Part shown: piece by piece, positions 10,119 through 17,115 of the stretch
How the letters are laid out: each line of letters begins with the position of its first letter
Numbering within the stretch: position 1 is the first letter of the stretch
NCBI GenBank assembly: GCA_000146855.1
Contig: GL405246.1
Coordinates: 388,323-416,919 of the forward strand
Length of the DNA stretch: 28,597 nucleotides
Reading direction: 5' to 3'
DNA from: [Eubacterium] yurii subsp. margaretiae ATCC 43715
GTDB taxonomy: Bacteria > Bacillota > Clostridia > Peptostreptococcales > Filifactoraceae
The notes under the pieces: model-generated
What the model saw: the letters and a program-made list of their open reading frames with translations, nothing else
What the model was told of the DNA's origin: nothing
Databases searched by the model: none
Program-made: the position numbers and the translations under genes

Positions 10119-10127
10119 ATATTATAA

Positions 10128-10628
10128 TCAATCTTGCTTTTTATTTCGTGCAGACAATCTCATATCTCTTTTGCCTATTCTTATGATTACTACAGTATTC
10201 CACCTGTCTTTGATAGACTCATTTTCATATACAGGAGCGTTGAAAAGCTCACCTGCAGTTGAAAAGTAATGTATGTCTTGCTCATCAAAATATCTTGCAT
10301 GGTAGGGCTTCTCAAGATTCGAGTCATAGCCAATAGTGTGTATTCTCTTGTAAGGGTCATCAGAGAAATAAAACTCCGTACTTTCAATATTTTCCTTTTT
10401 TTCAAATAATTCAAGCAATTGTTCATAGAACGTATGCTGTTTTTCGTCCTCTCTGCCGTCAAGTACGCCAATAGCCATCAATATAAGTATAGGAGAGGCT
10501 ATGAAAATGTAGTACTGCCTTGATATATAGGCTACTACTGCGCAAAGCAAGGACAAGATTACATATACGATTTTGTTGTGTTTTTCCAAAAGTCCTGTCA
10601 TCTGTATAATTACATCTCCTATTTGCAC
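10128..10628 (-). CDS. Unknown membrane protein between the RNA methyltransferase and pheS
   Basis: About 166 residues. A short N-terminus is followed by one or two hydrophobic helices (about 20-55, IVYVILSLLCAVVAY then YYIFIASPILILMAIGVL), an acidic linker and a soluble C-terminal part (EFYFSDDPYKRIHTIGYDS ... WNTVVIIRIGKRDMRLSARNKKQD). No family is recognised. The first possible start is a GTG (10628) overlapping the methyltransferase stop by 10 bp. The next in-frame ATG (10601) has AGGAG 14 nt upstream, so the start is uncertain. Codon usage and operon position support a real gene: it is in the same direction and overlaps its neighbour. The two other long frames over this region are shadows. 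Confidence 0.75.
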   Translation of the reverse strand: MQIGDVIIQMTGLLEKHNKIVYVILSLLCAVVAYISRQYYIFIASPILILMAIGVLDGREDEKQHTFYEQLLELFEKKENIESTEFYFSDDPYKRIHTIGYDSNLEKPYHARYFDEQDIHYFSTAGELFNAPVYENESIKDRWNTVVIIRIGKRDMRLSARNKKQD

Positions 10629-11374
10629 ATCTCATATATAAGTATAGCTCCTGCTGTAGCCACATTTAGAGATTGGGCATTACCTGTCATATCTATCTTT
10701 ATCTTTTTATCACTTTGATTTATCAAATCTTCCGATATTCCTACGCTTTCATTTCCAAGTATGAGAGCCATCTTTTCATCTGTAAAGGCTGATTTTGAAG
10801 ATATAGCATTTTCAAGACAGGAAGCATAAATCTTATATCCTTCAGATTTCAATTTTGAAATATCATCAAGTTTTACAAAATTGACAAAATAGATACTGCC
10901 CATAGTCGCCCTGACCACCTTGGGAGAAAATACATCAGCAGTTCCCTTGCTATAAAATATAGTGTTGATAGAAAATGACTCTGCTGTACGGATTATAGTG
11001 CCTATGTTCCCCGGATCTTGTATCCTATCCAATATCAGTATCTTGTCGGACTTAATATCTTCATCTTTTTTCATATCATATACTGCAATTATGCCTTGTG
11101 AGTTTACAGTATCAGAAATGGAAGTAAAAATCTTCTCGTTTAAAACTAAAATCTTATCTTCGCCTAATTTTTCTTCCAAGCTCTTAATAAGTGAAGTATC
11201 TTTGAAATCTTCCCTTATCAGCACAAAGTTCATCTTGTAATTTGATTTGAGAGAAAGTTCTATATTTTTAATACCCTCGTCGAAAAACATGGAGTTTTTT
11301 TGCCTGTATTTCCCTTGTTGCAATGATTTTACAAGTTTTATATATTTATTGTCTATTGATTGTATATATTTCAT
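10619..11374 (-). CDS. SpoU/TrmH-family RNA 2'-O-methyltransferase
   Basis: 251 residues. It uses S-adenosylmethionine to methylate a ribose 2'-OH in RNA, probably 23S rRNA. The N-terminal substrate-binding domain (about 1-95, MKYIQSIDNKYIKLVKSL) precedes the SPOUT knot domain with all three SpoU motifs: LDRIQDPGNIGTIIRTAE (motif 1), ALILGNESVGIS (motif 2) and AQSLNVATAGAILIYE (motif 3). The layout matches B. subtilis YsgA, which likewise lies near pheST, so orthology is plausible, but the target nucleotide is unknown. It starts 10 bp after ktrA and overlaps the next gene. Confidence 0.92.
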   Translation of the reverse strand: MKYIQSIDNKYIKLVKSLQQGKYRQKNSMFFDEGIKNIELSLKSNYKMNFVLIREDFKDTSLIKSLEEKLGEDKILVLNEKIFTSISDTVNSQGIIAVYDMKKDEDIKSDKILILDRIQDPGNIGTIIRTAESFSINTIFYSKGTADVFSPKVVRATMGSIYFVNFVKLDDISKLKSEGYKIYASCLENAISSKSAFTDEKMALILGNESVGISEDLINQSDKKIKIDMTGNAQSLNVATAGAILIYEMCK

Positions 11375-11384
11375 ATATTCACAC

Positions 11385-12050
11385 TTAAATTATTTCTTCT
11401 TTTATATTTTGTTCGAACTGCCTTATACTCTTATTGCTGCCTACAAGTAAGATAGTGTAGTTTTCTTCAAGTTTTTCCTCAGGATTTGGAGTAATCATAA
11501 ATTTCTTATGTTTTTTTATAGCAACTATATTGAGATGGTATTTTTTTCTTATATCAAGTTCTATAAGCGACTTTCCTACCCATTTTGCAGGAGTAATTAT
11601 CTCAAATAAGGTATAATCAGGATCCAAATCTATCTTATCGAGTATATTTTCAGATACGAGATTTTTGGCTAACTTTACACCTGAATCTCTTTCAGGGCTT
11701 ATTACCCTGTCTGCTCCAATTTTATAAAGTATCTTTTCTTGAATCTCACTTCCGGCTTTGCAAATGACATAAGGAACTTTGAGCTCCTTGACTATCAATG
11801 TTGTAATTACGGAACTCTCAACATCAGAGCCCATACTCACTATTACAATATCACAGTCAGCTACGCCAAGATCTCTCAGTGCACTTTCATCCGGTATTGC
11901 AGTTACAGCCCTTGTCACGTCGTCAGCTATGTTTTGTATGACTTCTTCATCTTTATCTATTGCAAGCACGTCATGACCGAGTTTGTACAATGTAGTTGCT
12001 ACAGCTCTGCCAAATCTTCCACAGCCTATAACGGCAAAATTTTTAACCAA
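11385..12050 (-). CDS. ktrA: Potassium uptake regulatory (RCK/TrkA) protein, KtrA type
   Basis: 221 residues, the size of KtrA. The RCK_N Rossmann domain starts FAVIGCGRFGRAVATTL (4-20, GxGxxG nucleotide-binding loop) with the acidic strand-2 end DVLAIDKD, followed by an RCK_C domain (about 140-215). It forms an octameric ring under the KtrB channel that responds to ATP/ADP or c-di-AMP in characterised members. Its start overlaps the ktrB stop by 8 bp, so the pair is coupled. It is complete. KtrC is the alternative name for a paralogue and cannot be distinguished here. Confidence 0.93.
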   Translation of the reverse strand: MVKNFAVIGCGRFGRAVATTLYKLGHDVLAIDKDEEVIQNIADDVTRAVTAIPDESALRDLGVADCDIVIVSMGSDVESSVITTLIVKELKVPYVICKAGSEIQEKILYKIGADRVISPERDSGVKLAKNLVSENILDKIDLDPDYTLFEIITPAKWVGKSLIELDIRKKYHLNIVAIKKHKKFMITPNPEEKLEENYTILLVGSNKSIRQFEQNIKEEII

Positions 12051-13380
12051 TGTTTATCTCCTCCTTCGGATACTTGTACTTTTTCTTGGAATCTGTTTTA
12101 ATAAATGAGTACAAAACTGTAAGAGAGCCTACCCTACCCATAAACATGAGTATTATCAGCGTAATCTTGCATATAGCGTTTAGTTTGGTAGTGATGCCAA
12201 GTGTCAGACCCACAGTCGCATAGGCTGATGTTACCTCGTATAGCACCGTCAAAAAGTCAAAATCACTGTAAGAAAGTATTATCATAGTACCTGTTATAAC
12301 AAGTGTAAAACCTATTACAAGCGACACAAGAGCCTTGTTTAGATTTTTAAAAGGTATGGTTCTTCCAAAGATTTCGATTCCGTTTTTTTGTTTGAAAAGG
12401 CAGTATACCGAGATGATTATGAGGGTAAAGGTTGTAATCTTAAGACCTCCTGCTGTAGAGGCAGGAGCACCGCCTATAAACATCAATATAATTGTCAAAA
12501 ACTTAGTAGAGTCGTACATTTGGCTTAGTTCTATAGTGTTGTATCCTGCTGTTCTCGGACTTACCACCTGAAAGAGTGATGCAAGGATTTTTTCGCCCAA
12601 GTTCATATTTCCAAGCGTCTTAGGATTGTTCATCTCAAATATGAAAAAAAGAAAAGTAGGAATTACAATGAGTATTGCAGTTGTAATAAGTATTATCTTG
12701 GTATTTAGTCTGAACTTTTTAAATGCCCTTTTTCTATTTATATCAAAAATTGTGGAAAATCCCAGACCACCAAGTATTATAAGCAACATTATGCTGATAT
12801 TGACAATGGGATTGTTAAAATAAGCAGTAAGTGAAGAAAAATTACCCATTATATCAAAGCCTGCATTGCAAAAAGCAGTTACAGAGTGGAATATTCCATA
12901 GCATATGCCTTTTACAAAGCCAAATTCCGGCACAAAAGCTATGGACAGGCATATTGCTCCTACAAATTCTATAAAAAGTGACAGCAAGATTATCTTCTTG
13001 CTAAATTTCAATATACCTGATGTCTTTTCGCTTGAAAGAGAATTCTGTATCAGTAATTTTTTTGAATATGACAGTTTTTCACCACTTATTATAACACCAA
13101 GCGTAGCTATCGTCATAAAACCGAGACCGCCAATTTGTATCAATAACATTATGACAAATTTTCCAAAATTGGACCAGTATGTACCGGTGTCAGCTACTAT
13201 AAGTCCTGTAACACATACAGAAGATGTGGAGGTAAAAAGTGCATCCAAAAAGCCTATGCTTTCACCCTTTGCAGAGGAAAAGCCCATATTTAAAATAAAT
13301 GCTCCTATTAAGATTATTATGAAAAATCCGCCGGCAAGTATTTGGGAGTGTGATAATTTTTTTAAAATAGAAATCTTCAT
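12043..13380 (-). CDS. ktrB: Potassium uptake channel protein, KtrB/TrkH family
   Basis: 445 residues. Membrane subunit of a Ktr/Trk potassium importer, with four M1-P-M2 repeats. The four selectivity-filter loops are visible: SVCVTGLIV (about 63-71 region), TAFCNAGFD, SPRTAGYNT and YATVGLTLG. The frame opens at a TTG (13416), but ATG 13380 has GGAG at 5-nt spacing and gives the expected cytoplasmic N-terminus MKISILKKLSHSQILAGGF. A 68-bp gap from rplT holds only a weak short hairpin (AAGAC/GTCTT before TTTTC), so read-through from the ribosomal operon is possible. Confidence 0.94.
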   Translation of the reverse strand: MKISILKKLSHSQILAGGFFIIILIGAFILNMGFSSAKGESIGFLDALFTSTSSVCVTGLIVADTGTYWSNFGKFVIMLLIQIGGLGFMTIATLGVIISGEKLSYSKKLLIQNSLSSEKTSGILKFSKKIILLSLFIEFVGAICLSIAFVPEFGFVKGICYGIFHSVTAFCNAGFDIMGNFSSLTAYFNNPIVNISIMLLIILGGLGFSTIFDINRKRAFKKFRLNTKIILITTAILIVIPTFLFFIFEMNNPKTLGNMNLGEKILASLFQVVSPRTAGYNTIELSQMYDSTKFLTIILMFIGGAPASTAGGLKITTFTLIIISVYCLFKQKNGIEIFGRTIPFKNLNKALVSLVIGFTLVITGTMIILSYSDFDFLTVLYEVTSAYATVGLTLGITTKLNAICKITLIILMFMGRVGSLTVLYSFIKTDSKKKYKYPKEEINIG

Positions 13381-13448
13381 ATAATCTCCTGAAAAAGACA
13401 AAAAGGTCTTCAACAATCACGACGACTGCCAAAAACCTTAATCAACTG

Positions 13449-13808
13449 TTATTTTCCAAGTGCTTGTTTTGAAGTTTTTACCAAAGCTTCAAATCCCGCA
13501 GGATCCTTTATAGCTATTTCAGAAAGCATTTTTCTGTTTATATCTATCTTTGATAACTTAAGTCCGTGCATGAATTGTGAATAGCTTAGTCCATATTGTC
13601 TTGTACCCGCGTTTATTCTTGTAATCCACAATTGTCTGAAGTTTCTCTTCTTTTGCTTTCTTCCTATATAAGCATAAGCCAAAGCTTTCATAACAAACTG
13701 ATTAGCAGTCTTGAAAAGTTTTGATCTTGCTCCTCTGAATCCCTTAGCTAATTTTAATATCTTTTTATGTCTTTTCTTAGCATTTAAAGCTTTTTTTACT
13801 CTTGCCAT
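13449..13808 (-). CDS. rplT: 50S ribosomal protein L20 (bL20)
   Basis: 119 residues, the canonical bL20 length. It starts [29 protein letters not shown] and contains the globular RNA-binding [11 protein letters not shown] segment. It binds 23S rRNA early in assembly. In Bacillota it also represses its own operon by binding the infC leader, and a matching leader is present upstream here. It lies 18 bp after rpmI with a GGAGG-type RBS. Confidence 0.98.
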   Translation of the reverse strand: MARVKKALNAKKRHKKILKLAKGFRGARSKLFKTANQFVMKALAYAYIGRKQKKRNFRQLWITRINAGTRQYGLSYSQFMHGLKLSKIDINRKMLSEIAIKDPAGFEALVKTSKQALGK

Positions 13809-13826
13809 TTATATATCCTCCTAATT

Positions 13827-14024
13827 CTATTTGTATGGTAGTAATTGTGTGATTCTCATAGTATCTCCGTGAGAAACGATAGTAGCTTTTCTGAAGTTTC
13901 TTTTTCTCTTTTGAGACTTCTTAGTGAGTATATGTGATTTAAAAGCTTTAAATCTTTTTAGTTTTCCGGTACCTGTAACTTTGAATCTTTTTGCGGCACC
14001 TCTGTGAGTTTTCATCTTTGGCAT
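13827..14024 (-). CDS. rpmI: 50S ribosomal protein L35 (bL35)
   Basis: 65 residues starting [27 protein letters not shown], diagnostic for bL35. The frame extends to a TTG at 14042, but GGAGGGG lies 8 nt before ATG 14024, and this gives the standard length, so the extension is rejected. It is the middle gene of the infC-rpmI-rplT operon. Confidence 0.98.
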   Translation of the reverse strand: MPKMKTHRGAAKRFKVTGTGKLKRFKAFKSHILTKKSQKRKRNFRKATIVSHGDTMRITQLLPYK

Positions 14025-14074
14025 TTCATACCCCTCCTGCAAATTTATTAATAATATAGTATCATTGGTTTAAC

Positions 14075-14593
14075 TTAGTTGGACTTCTTTGGCGGATCTA
14101 CAATCAAGATCATACTATTACCCTCAAGATGCGGCTTTGTACCGATAGGAGCGGCATTATCCTTTATAAGCTCAACAAACTTTTCTATTACCTGGTTACC
14201 CATTTCCTTGTGTCCGAGCTCTCTCCCACGAAATCTTATTGTGACTTTAAGTTTATCTCCTGCTTCCAAGAATTTTTTCGCCATGTTCGCCTTGGTCTCC
14301 AAGTCGTGCTTGTCAATCATAGGTCTTAGTCTTATTTCTTTAACAGACACTATCTTTTGTTTTTTCTTGGACTCTTTTTCCTTCTTAGCCAGTTCATATT
14401 TGTATTTTCCAAAATCCATTATCTTACATACGGGCGGATTGGAATTAGGTGATATCTTCACCAAATCAAGATTTTTGCTCAAAGCCAAATTCTGAGCTTC
14501 CTTCGATGACATTATTCCGAGTTGTTCACCGTCGTCGCCTATAAGACGCACTTCTTTATCACGAATTTGCTCATTTATTTGTTGCTCTTTAAT
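14075..14593 (-). CDS. infC: Translation initiation factor IF-3 (ATT start)
   Basis: IF-3 binds the 30S subunit and checks start codon and initiator tRNA. An ATG/GTG-only reading begins at a GTG (14551) and gives 158 residues lacking the conserved INEQIRDKEV start. Reading upstream, the frame continues IKEQQINEQIRDKEVRLIGDDGEQLG from ATT at 14593, with GGAGG (14607-14603) 9 nt before it, giving 172 residues, normal for IF-3. Infrequent AUU starts are well known for infC and underlie autoregulation by IF-3 discrimination. A second ATT two codons upstream (14599) is only 3 nt from the SD. The C-terminal domain (VKEIRLRPMIDKHDLETK, RFRGRELGHKEMG) is intact. Confidence 0.95.
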   Translation of the reverse strand: MKEQQINEQIRDKEVRLIGDDGEQLGIMSSKEAQNLALSKNLDLVKISPNSNPPVCKIMDFGKYKYELAKKEKESKKKQKIVSVKEIRLRPMIDKHDLETKANMAKKFLEAGDKLKVTIRFRGRELGHKEMGNQVIEKFVELIKDNAAPIGTKPHLEGNSMILIVDPPKKSN

Positions 14594-14641
14594 AACAATA
14601 CACCTCCATTTTTAGGGTAATAATACTTGCCCAAAAGCAAA

Positions 14642-14668
14642 TAAAAAGCGGATAGAAAATCTATCCGC
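14642..14668 (-). terminator. Attenuator terminator in the infC leader
   Basis: On the minus strand GCGGATAG (14668-14661) and CTATCCGC (14655-14648) form a perfect 8-bp stem with a 5-nt loop, followed by TTTTTAT. It lies between the promoter and infC, so most transcripts could stop here unless the leader folds otherwise. Confidence 0.88.
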
Positions 14669-14762
14669 ACTAATTTACAGTAATTAAAAATCAAAAAAAA
14701 CTATAATTAACCCAACACACCGATGTGGTAAGGTGAGAAACGGATATTTCTTCTTTAACAGG
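14642..14762 (-). ncRNA. L20-type ribosomal protein leader of infC-rpmI-rplT
   Basis: Between the promoter and the terminator the transcript reads CGTTTCTCACC ... CATCGGTGTGTTGGGTTAA, which I recognise from the L20 leader upstream of infC in Bacillota. There L20 binding to an rRNA-like fold promotes premature termination. Order, distance and terminator all fit. The recognition is from memory, and a covariance-model search was not possible. Confidence 0.78.
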
Positions 14763-14766
14763 AAAT

Positions 14767-14794
14767 ATTATACAGCAAAATGAAAAAAAGTCAA
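14767..14794 (-). promoter_or_regulatory. Promoter of the infC operon
   Basis: On the minus strand TTGACT (14794-14789), a 16-nt spacer and TATAAT (14772-14767). This is one of the strongest promoters in the window, as expected for a ribosomal operon. Confidence 0.85.
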
Positions 14795-14830
14795 GTATTT
14801 TTGAAAAAATATGATTTATTTTTGTGAATA

Positions 14831-15109
14831 TTAAAGTTTGAATAAATCTGCGTGACTAACTGTATCAACCAATGTTAAAGTGAGTATATCGTCTTCAATT
14901 AAATAAATGAGTAAGCAATCAGGTTTGATATGACATTCATGAAATCCGGCTAATTCACCTTTTAATATATGGTCGTTATAGACTAAATCTAACTTAATGC
15001 CCTGACGCAACATGTCTATAACATCTTCAAGTAGAGAAATATCAAGACCACGCTTTACAATTCGCTTATAGCTTTTTTTATAAGCTTTGGTAAATTTTAA
15101 TTTATACAT
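14831..15109 (-). CDS. Type II toxin, YafQ/RelE-family mRNA interferase
   Basis: 92 residues. Ribosome-dependent RNase fold of the YafQ branch. His47 (NDHILKGEL), His60 and Asp64 (ECHIKPDCLLIY), His86 and Phe90 (SHADLF) align with the catalytic His50, His63, Asp67, His87 and Phe91 of E. coli YafQ, so activity is likely retained. Two usually conserved positions differ: PDW is PDC, and the R-x-G before SH is D-T-V. The gene follows the antitoxin with a 1-bp overlap. The cognate antitoxin is the DinJ-like protein upstream. Housekeeping genes flank it on one side and accessory genes on the other. Confidence 0.93.
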   Translation of the reverse strand: MYKLKFTKAYKKSYKRIVKRGLDISLLEDVIDMLRQGIKLDLVYNDHILKGELAGFHECHIKPDCLLIYLIEDDILTLTLVDTVSHADLFKL

Positions 15110-15384
15110 CAGTCAGATAAGAGAGCTTCCCTTAAGTCATTCATAGATGAATATGAAGGCGTGTCAGGATCTCTTGATATTCTTCTTGCTTCTGCCATTG
15201 CTTCTAAAGTTTTGTAATTGTATCTTGGAAGTTCAATAGCGAAAGGTAGTCCACCATGAAGAATGCACTGACGAAGGAAAATATTGACAGCTCCAGATAT
15301 ATCCATTCCTAGTTCATTAAAAAGATTGTTAGCTTGTTTTTTTATATCAGAATCAATACGAATTTGAGTAGGAATTGTTGCCAT
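15109..15384 (-). CDS. Type II antitoxin, DinJ/RelB family
   Basis: 91 residues. The N-terminal ribbon-helix-helix (ATIPTQIRIDSDIKKQANNLFNELGMDISGAVNIFLRQC) binds DNA and dimerises. The C-terminal stretch (RYNYKTLEAMAEARRISRDPDTPSYSSMNDLREALLSD) is the toxin-wrapping tail typical of DinJ. A start at ATG 15393 abuts GGAG with no spacing, while ATG 15384 has 9-nt spacing and gives MATIPTQIRID, so the latter is chosen. It is likely autoregulated through the inverted repeat over its promoter. Confidence 0.93.
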   Translation of the reverse strand: MATIPTQIRIDSDIKKQANNLFNELGMDISGAVNIFLRQCILHGGLPFAIELPRYNYKTLEAMAEARRISRDPDTPSYSSMNDLREALLSD

Positions 15385-15415
15385 TATAATCATCTCCTTT
15401 TTAGATGATTATAAT
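15383..15415. promoter_or_regulatory. Toxin-antitoxin operator: 33-bp inverted repeat
   Basis: Two perfect 13-bp arms (15383-15395 and 15403-15415) flank a 7-bp spacer. The right arm contains the -10 box, and the spacer and left arm contain the RBS and the ATG. Antitoxin binding would block transcription, and the same arms can form an RNA hairpin with the RBS at its loop. Role inferred from position. Confidence 0.8.
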
Positions 15416-15436
15416 ACGAATGGTATACAATGTCAA
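15408..15436 (-). promoter_or_regulatory. Toxin-antitoxin promoter
   Basis: On the minus strand consensus TTGACA (15436-15431), a 17-nt spacer and consensus TATAAT (15413-15408), the -10 lying inside the operator. Confidence 0.88.
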
Positions 15437-15496
15437 GTAAAAGTCAGACTATTTTTCTAAAACTATTTTTCAATGAATCTTTTTTGATGAAAAAAT

Positions 15497-15537
15497 TTAT
15501 AACATGTACTTGTATTTAATACAGGTACATGTTATAA
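15497..15537. promoter_or_regulatory. 41-bp palindromic operator of the Rrf2-type gene
   Basis: Bases 15497-15537 form one palindrome centred on 15517. Of the 20 opposing pairs, 19 are complementary and only 15510/15524 is not. It contains GTAC and ATGT half-motifs in each arm. It spans from before the -35 box through the -10 box of the regulator gene. Binding by the gene's own product would repress the whole operon. Function is inferred. Confidence 0.8.
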
Positions 15538-15538
15538 T
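15510..15538 (+). promoter_or_regulatory. Promoter of the Rrf2-MDR operon
   Basis: TTGTAT (15510-15515), a 17-nt spacer and TATAAT (15533-15538), embedded in the palindrome. Confidence 0.78.
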
Positions 15539-15566
15539 ATAAAAAAATTACAGAGAGGACATTAAC

Positions 15567-15992
15567 ATGGATACAAAATTTTCAATAGCACTTCATTTAT
15601 TGATTTATATAGAGGAGACTGATAAGCTTGTTACCTCAGAACTTTTAGCACAAAGCGTTGGTACAAATGCCAGCCATATCAGAAAAATTATTGCCTTATT
15701 AAAAGATGCAGATATTATCGAAAGTCAACAAGGTAAAAAGGGAATGATGCTGAAGATAAAGGCAAGTGAATTGACTTTGGATAAGGTGTACTTTGCAATA
15801 TATCCGGAAAAGGAACTTCTTCATATTCATGATACGGCAAATCAGGATTGTCCGGTGGGGGCAAATATAAGGCAGGCTTTACTGCCAATATTTGAAGAGT
15901 CTGAAAGGCAGTTAGTATTAAATTTAAAGAGCAAGACACTTAAATCACTAATTGATGATATGTATAAAATTTACTATGATAAAAATAAGTAG
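15567..15992 (+). CDS. Rrf2-family transcriptional regulator
   Basis: 141 residues. A winged helix-turn-helix of the Rrf2 family (MDTKFSIALHLLIYIEE, then SELLAQSVGTNASHIRKIIALLKDADIIESQQGKKGMMLK). There is a single cysteine (about residue 93, DCPVGANI) rather than the three-Cys cluster that holds an Fe-S centre in IscR/NsrR, so this is the YwnA-like branch, where the CPVG cysteine may sense thiol or electrophile stress. RBS GAGAGG has 8-nt spacing. The MDR-family gene starts 10 bp downstream, and the palindrome over the promoter suggests autorepression. The inducer is unknown. Confidence 0.92.
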   Translation: MDTKFSIALHLLIYIEETDKLVTSELLAQSVGTNASHIRKIIALLKDADIIESQQGKKGMMLKIKASELTLDKVYFAIYPEKELLHIHDTANQDCPVGANIRQALLPIFEESERQLVLNLKSKTLKSLIDDMYKIYYDKNK

Positions 15993-16002
15993 GAGAGAAA
16001 AG

Positions 16003-17010
16003 ATGAGAGCAGCACAGGTGGAGCAGTACAATAAGAATAATATTTCACTAAACTTAATAGATATAGATAAGCCGTATATGGGAGCAAAAGATGTTCTGAT
16101 AAGAGTAGTGGCGGCAGGGGTAAATCCGCTTGATAATATGATTTCTCGTGGCGAGGTTAAAATGATTGTTCCATATAAGTTGCCTCTTATTGCAGGTAAT
16201 GAGTTTGTAGGAATTGTTACAGAGATTGGAATAAAAGTCGGTAAATTTCAAACAGGAGATAGAGTATTTGCAAGACTACCCTTGGATAGAATTGGTGCCT
16301 TTGCTGAGTATGTATCTGTAGATGAGGCTGCACTTGCTAAGGTTCCGGAGTATCTTTCGGATGTTGAAGCAGCAGCAGTACCCTTAACGGCACTTACAAT
16401 TATGCAGGCGCTTGAGCTTATGAAAGCTGAAAGCGGAAAGACTATCTTTATTTCCGGAGGAACAGGAGGAGTAGGTGCAATGGCTATTCCTATTGCCAAA
16501 GCCAAGGGCTTGAATGTAATCACAAATGGAAGTGTAGAAAACAAAGATAGAGTGTTGGAGCTTGGTGCAAGCAGATTTATTGACTACAAAACCCAAGACT
16601 ATACAAAATCTCTATCTGATATTGATTATGCCTTGGATACACTTGGCAAAGATGAAACTGAAAAGCAGATGTCAATTCTGAAAAAGGGCGGTAAATTAGT
16701 GTCTTTAAGAGCAATGCCAAATGGTGCTTTTGCTAAGAGGATGAACTTAGCAAAATGGAAACAGTTTTTATTGGCTATTGCAGGGCGTAAGTTTGATAAA
16801 TTAGCAGAAAAATATGATGTATCGTATGACTTCATATTTGTAGAATCAAATGGTAAGCAGTTACAAGAAGTAGCTGACATATTTGAGAAACTTAAAATCA
16901 AACCGTCAATAGACACAGTATATCCATTTGAAGATGTGAATACTGCCTTAGATAAGGTAGCTAATGGACGCTCTAAGGGAAAGACAGTCATTACTATGGA
17001 AAGAAAATAA
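16003..17010 (+). CDS. NADPH:quinone reductase-like zinc-free MDR oxidoreductase
   Basis: 335 residues of the medium-chain dehydrogenase/reductase superfamily, quinone-oxidoreductase-like branch. N-terminal GroES-like domain (PYMGAKDVLIRVVAAGVNPLDNMISRGE, PLIAGNEFVGIVTEIG), then a Rossmann domain with GGTGGVGAMAIPIAKAKG (about 145-162). The structural and catalytic zinc ligands of alcohol dehydrogenases are absent. It probably reduces quinones, enones or other electrophiles with NADPH. The frame opens at 15952, but ATG 16003 has AGGAGAG just upstream and gives the family-typical MRAAQVEQY start. It is in an operon with the Rrf2 regulator, suggesting an electrophile-response role. Confidence 0.92.
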   Translation: MRAAQVEQYNKNNISLNLIDIDKPYMGAKDVLIRVVAAGVNPLDNMISRGEVKMIVPYKLPLIAGNEFVGIVTEIGIKVGKFQTGDRVFARLPLDRIGAFAEYVSVDEAALAKVPEYLSDVEAAAVPLTALTIMQALELMKAESGKTIFISGGTGGVGAMAIPIAKAKGLNVITNGSVENKDRVLELGASRFIDYKTQDYTKSLSDIDYALDTLGKDETEKQMSILKKGGKLVSLRAMPNGAFAKRMNLAKWKQFLLAIAGRKFDKLAEKYDVSYDFIFVESNGKQLQEVADIFEKLKIKPSIDTVYPFEDVNTALDKVANGRSKGKTVITMERK

Positions 17011-17115
17011 GTGAATTGACCTTAAAATTGCTTATAGAAAATACCTATTTAATTAAGTAAAATTAGTAAAACTTTATTGGAAATTTTGAATAAATAGTTA
17101 AGGGAAAAGAATAAG

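Noticed and set aside
9988..10127. T-box in the pheS leader, suggested by AAGGTGGAATT
   Set aside because: Only GGTGG matches the T-box consensus. The ACCGCG part and specifier region are absent and the leader is too short.
10190..10665. Two frames of 93 and 68 aa opposite the unknown membrane protein's frame
   Set aside because: They overlap the 166-aa frame, lack good ribosome-binding sites and show low-complexity composition. The 166-aa frame fits the operon overlap.
17011..17115. Second Rrf2 operator upstream of the nitroreductase
   Set aside because: No ACATGTAC-like palindrome was found, so regulation in common with the Rrf2 gene is only by possible read-through.
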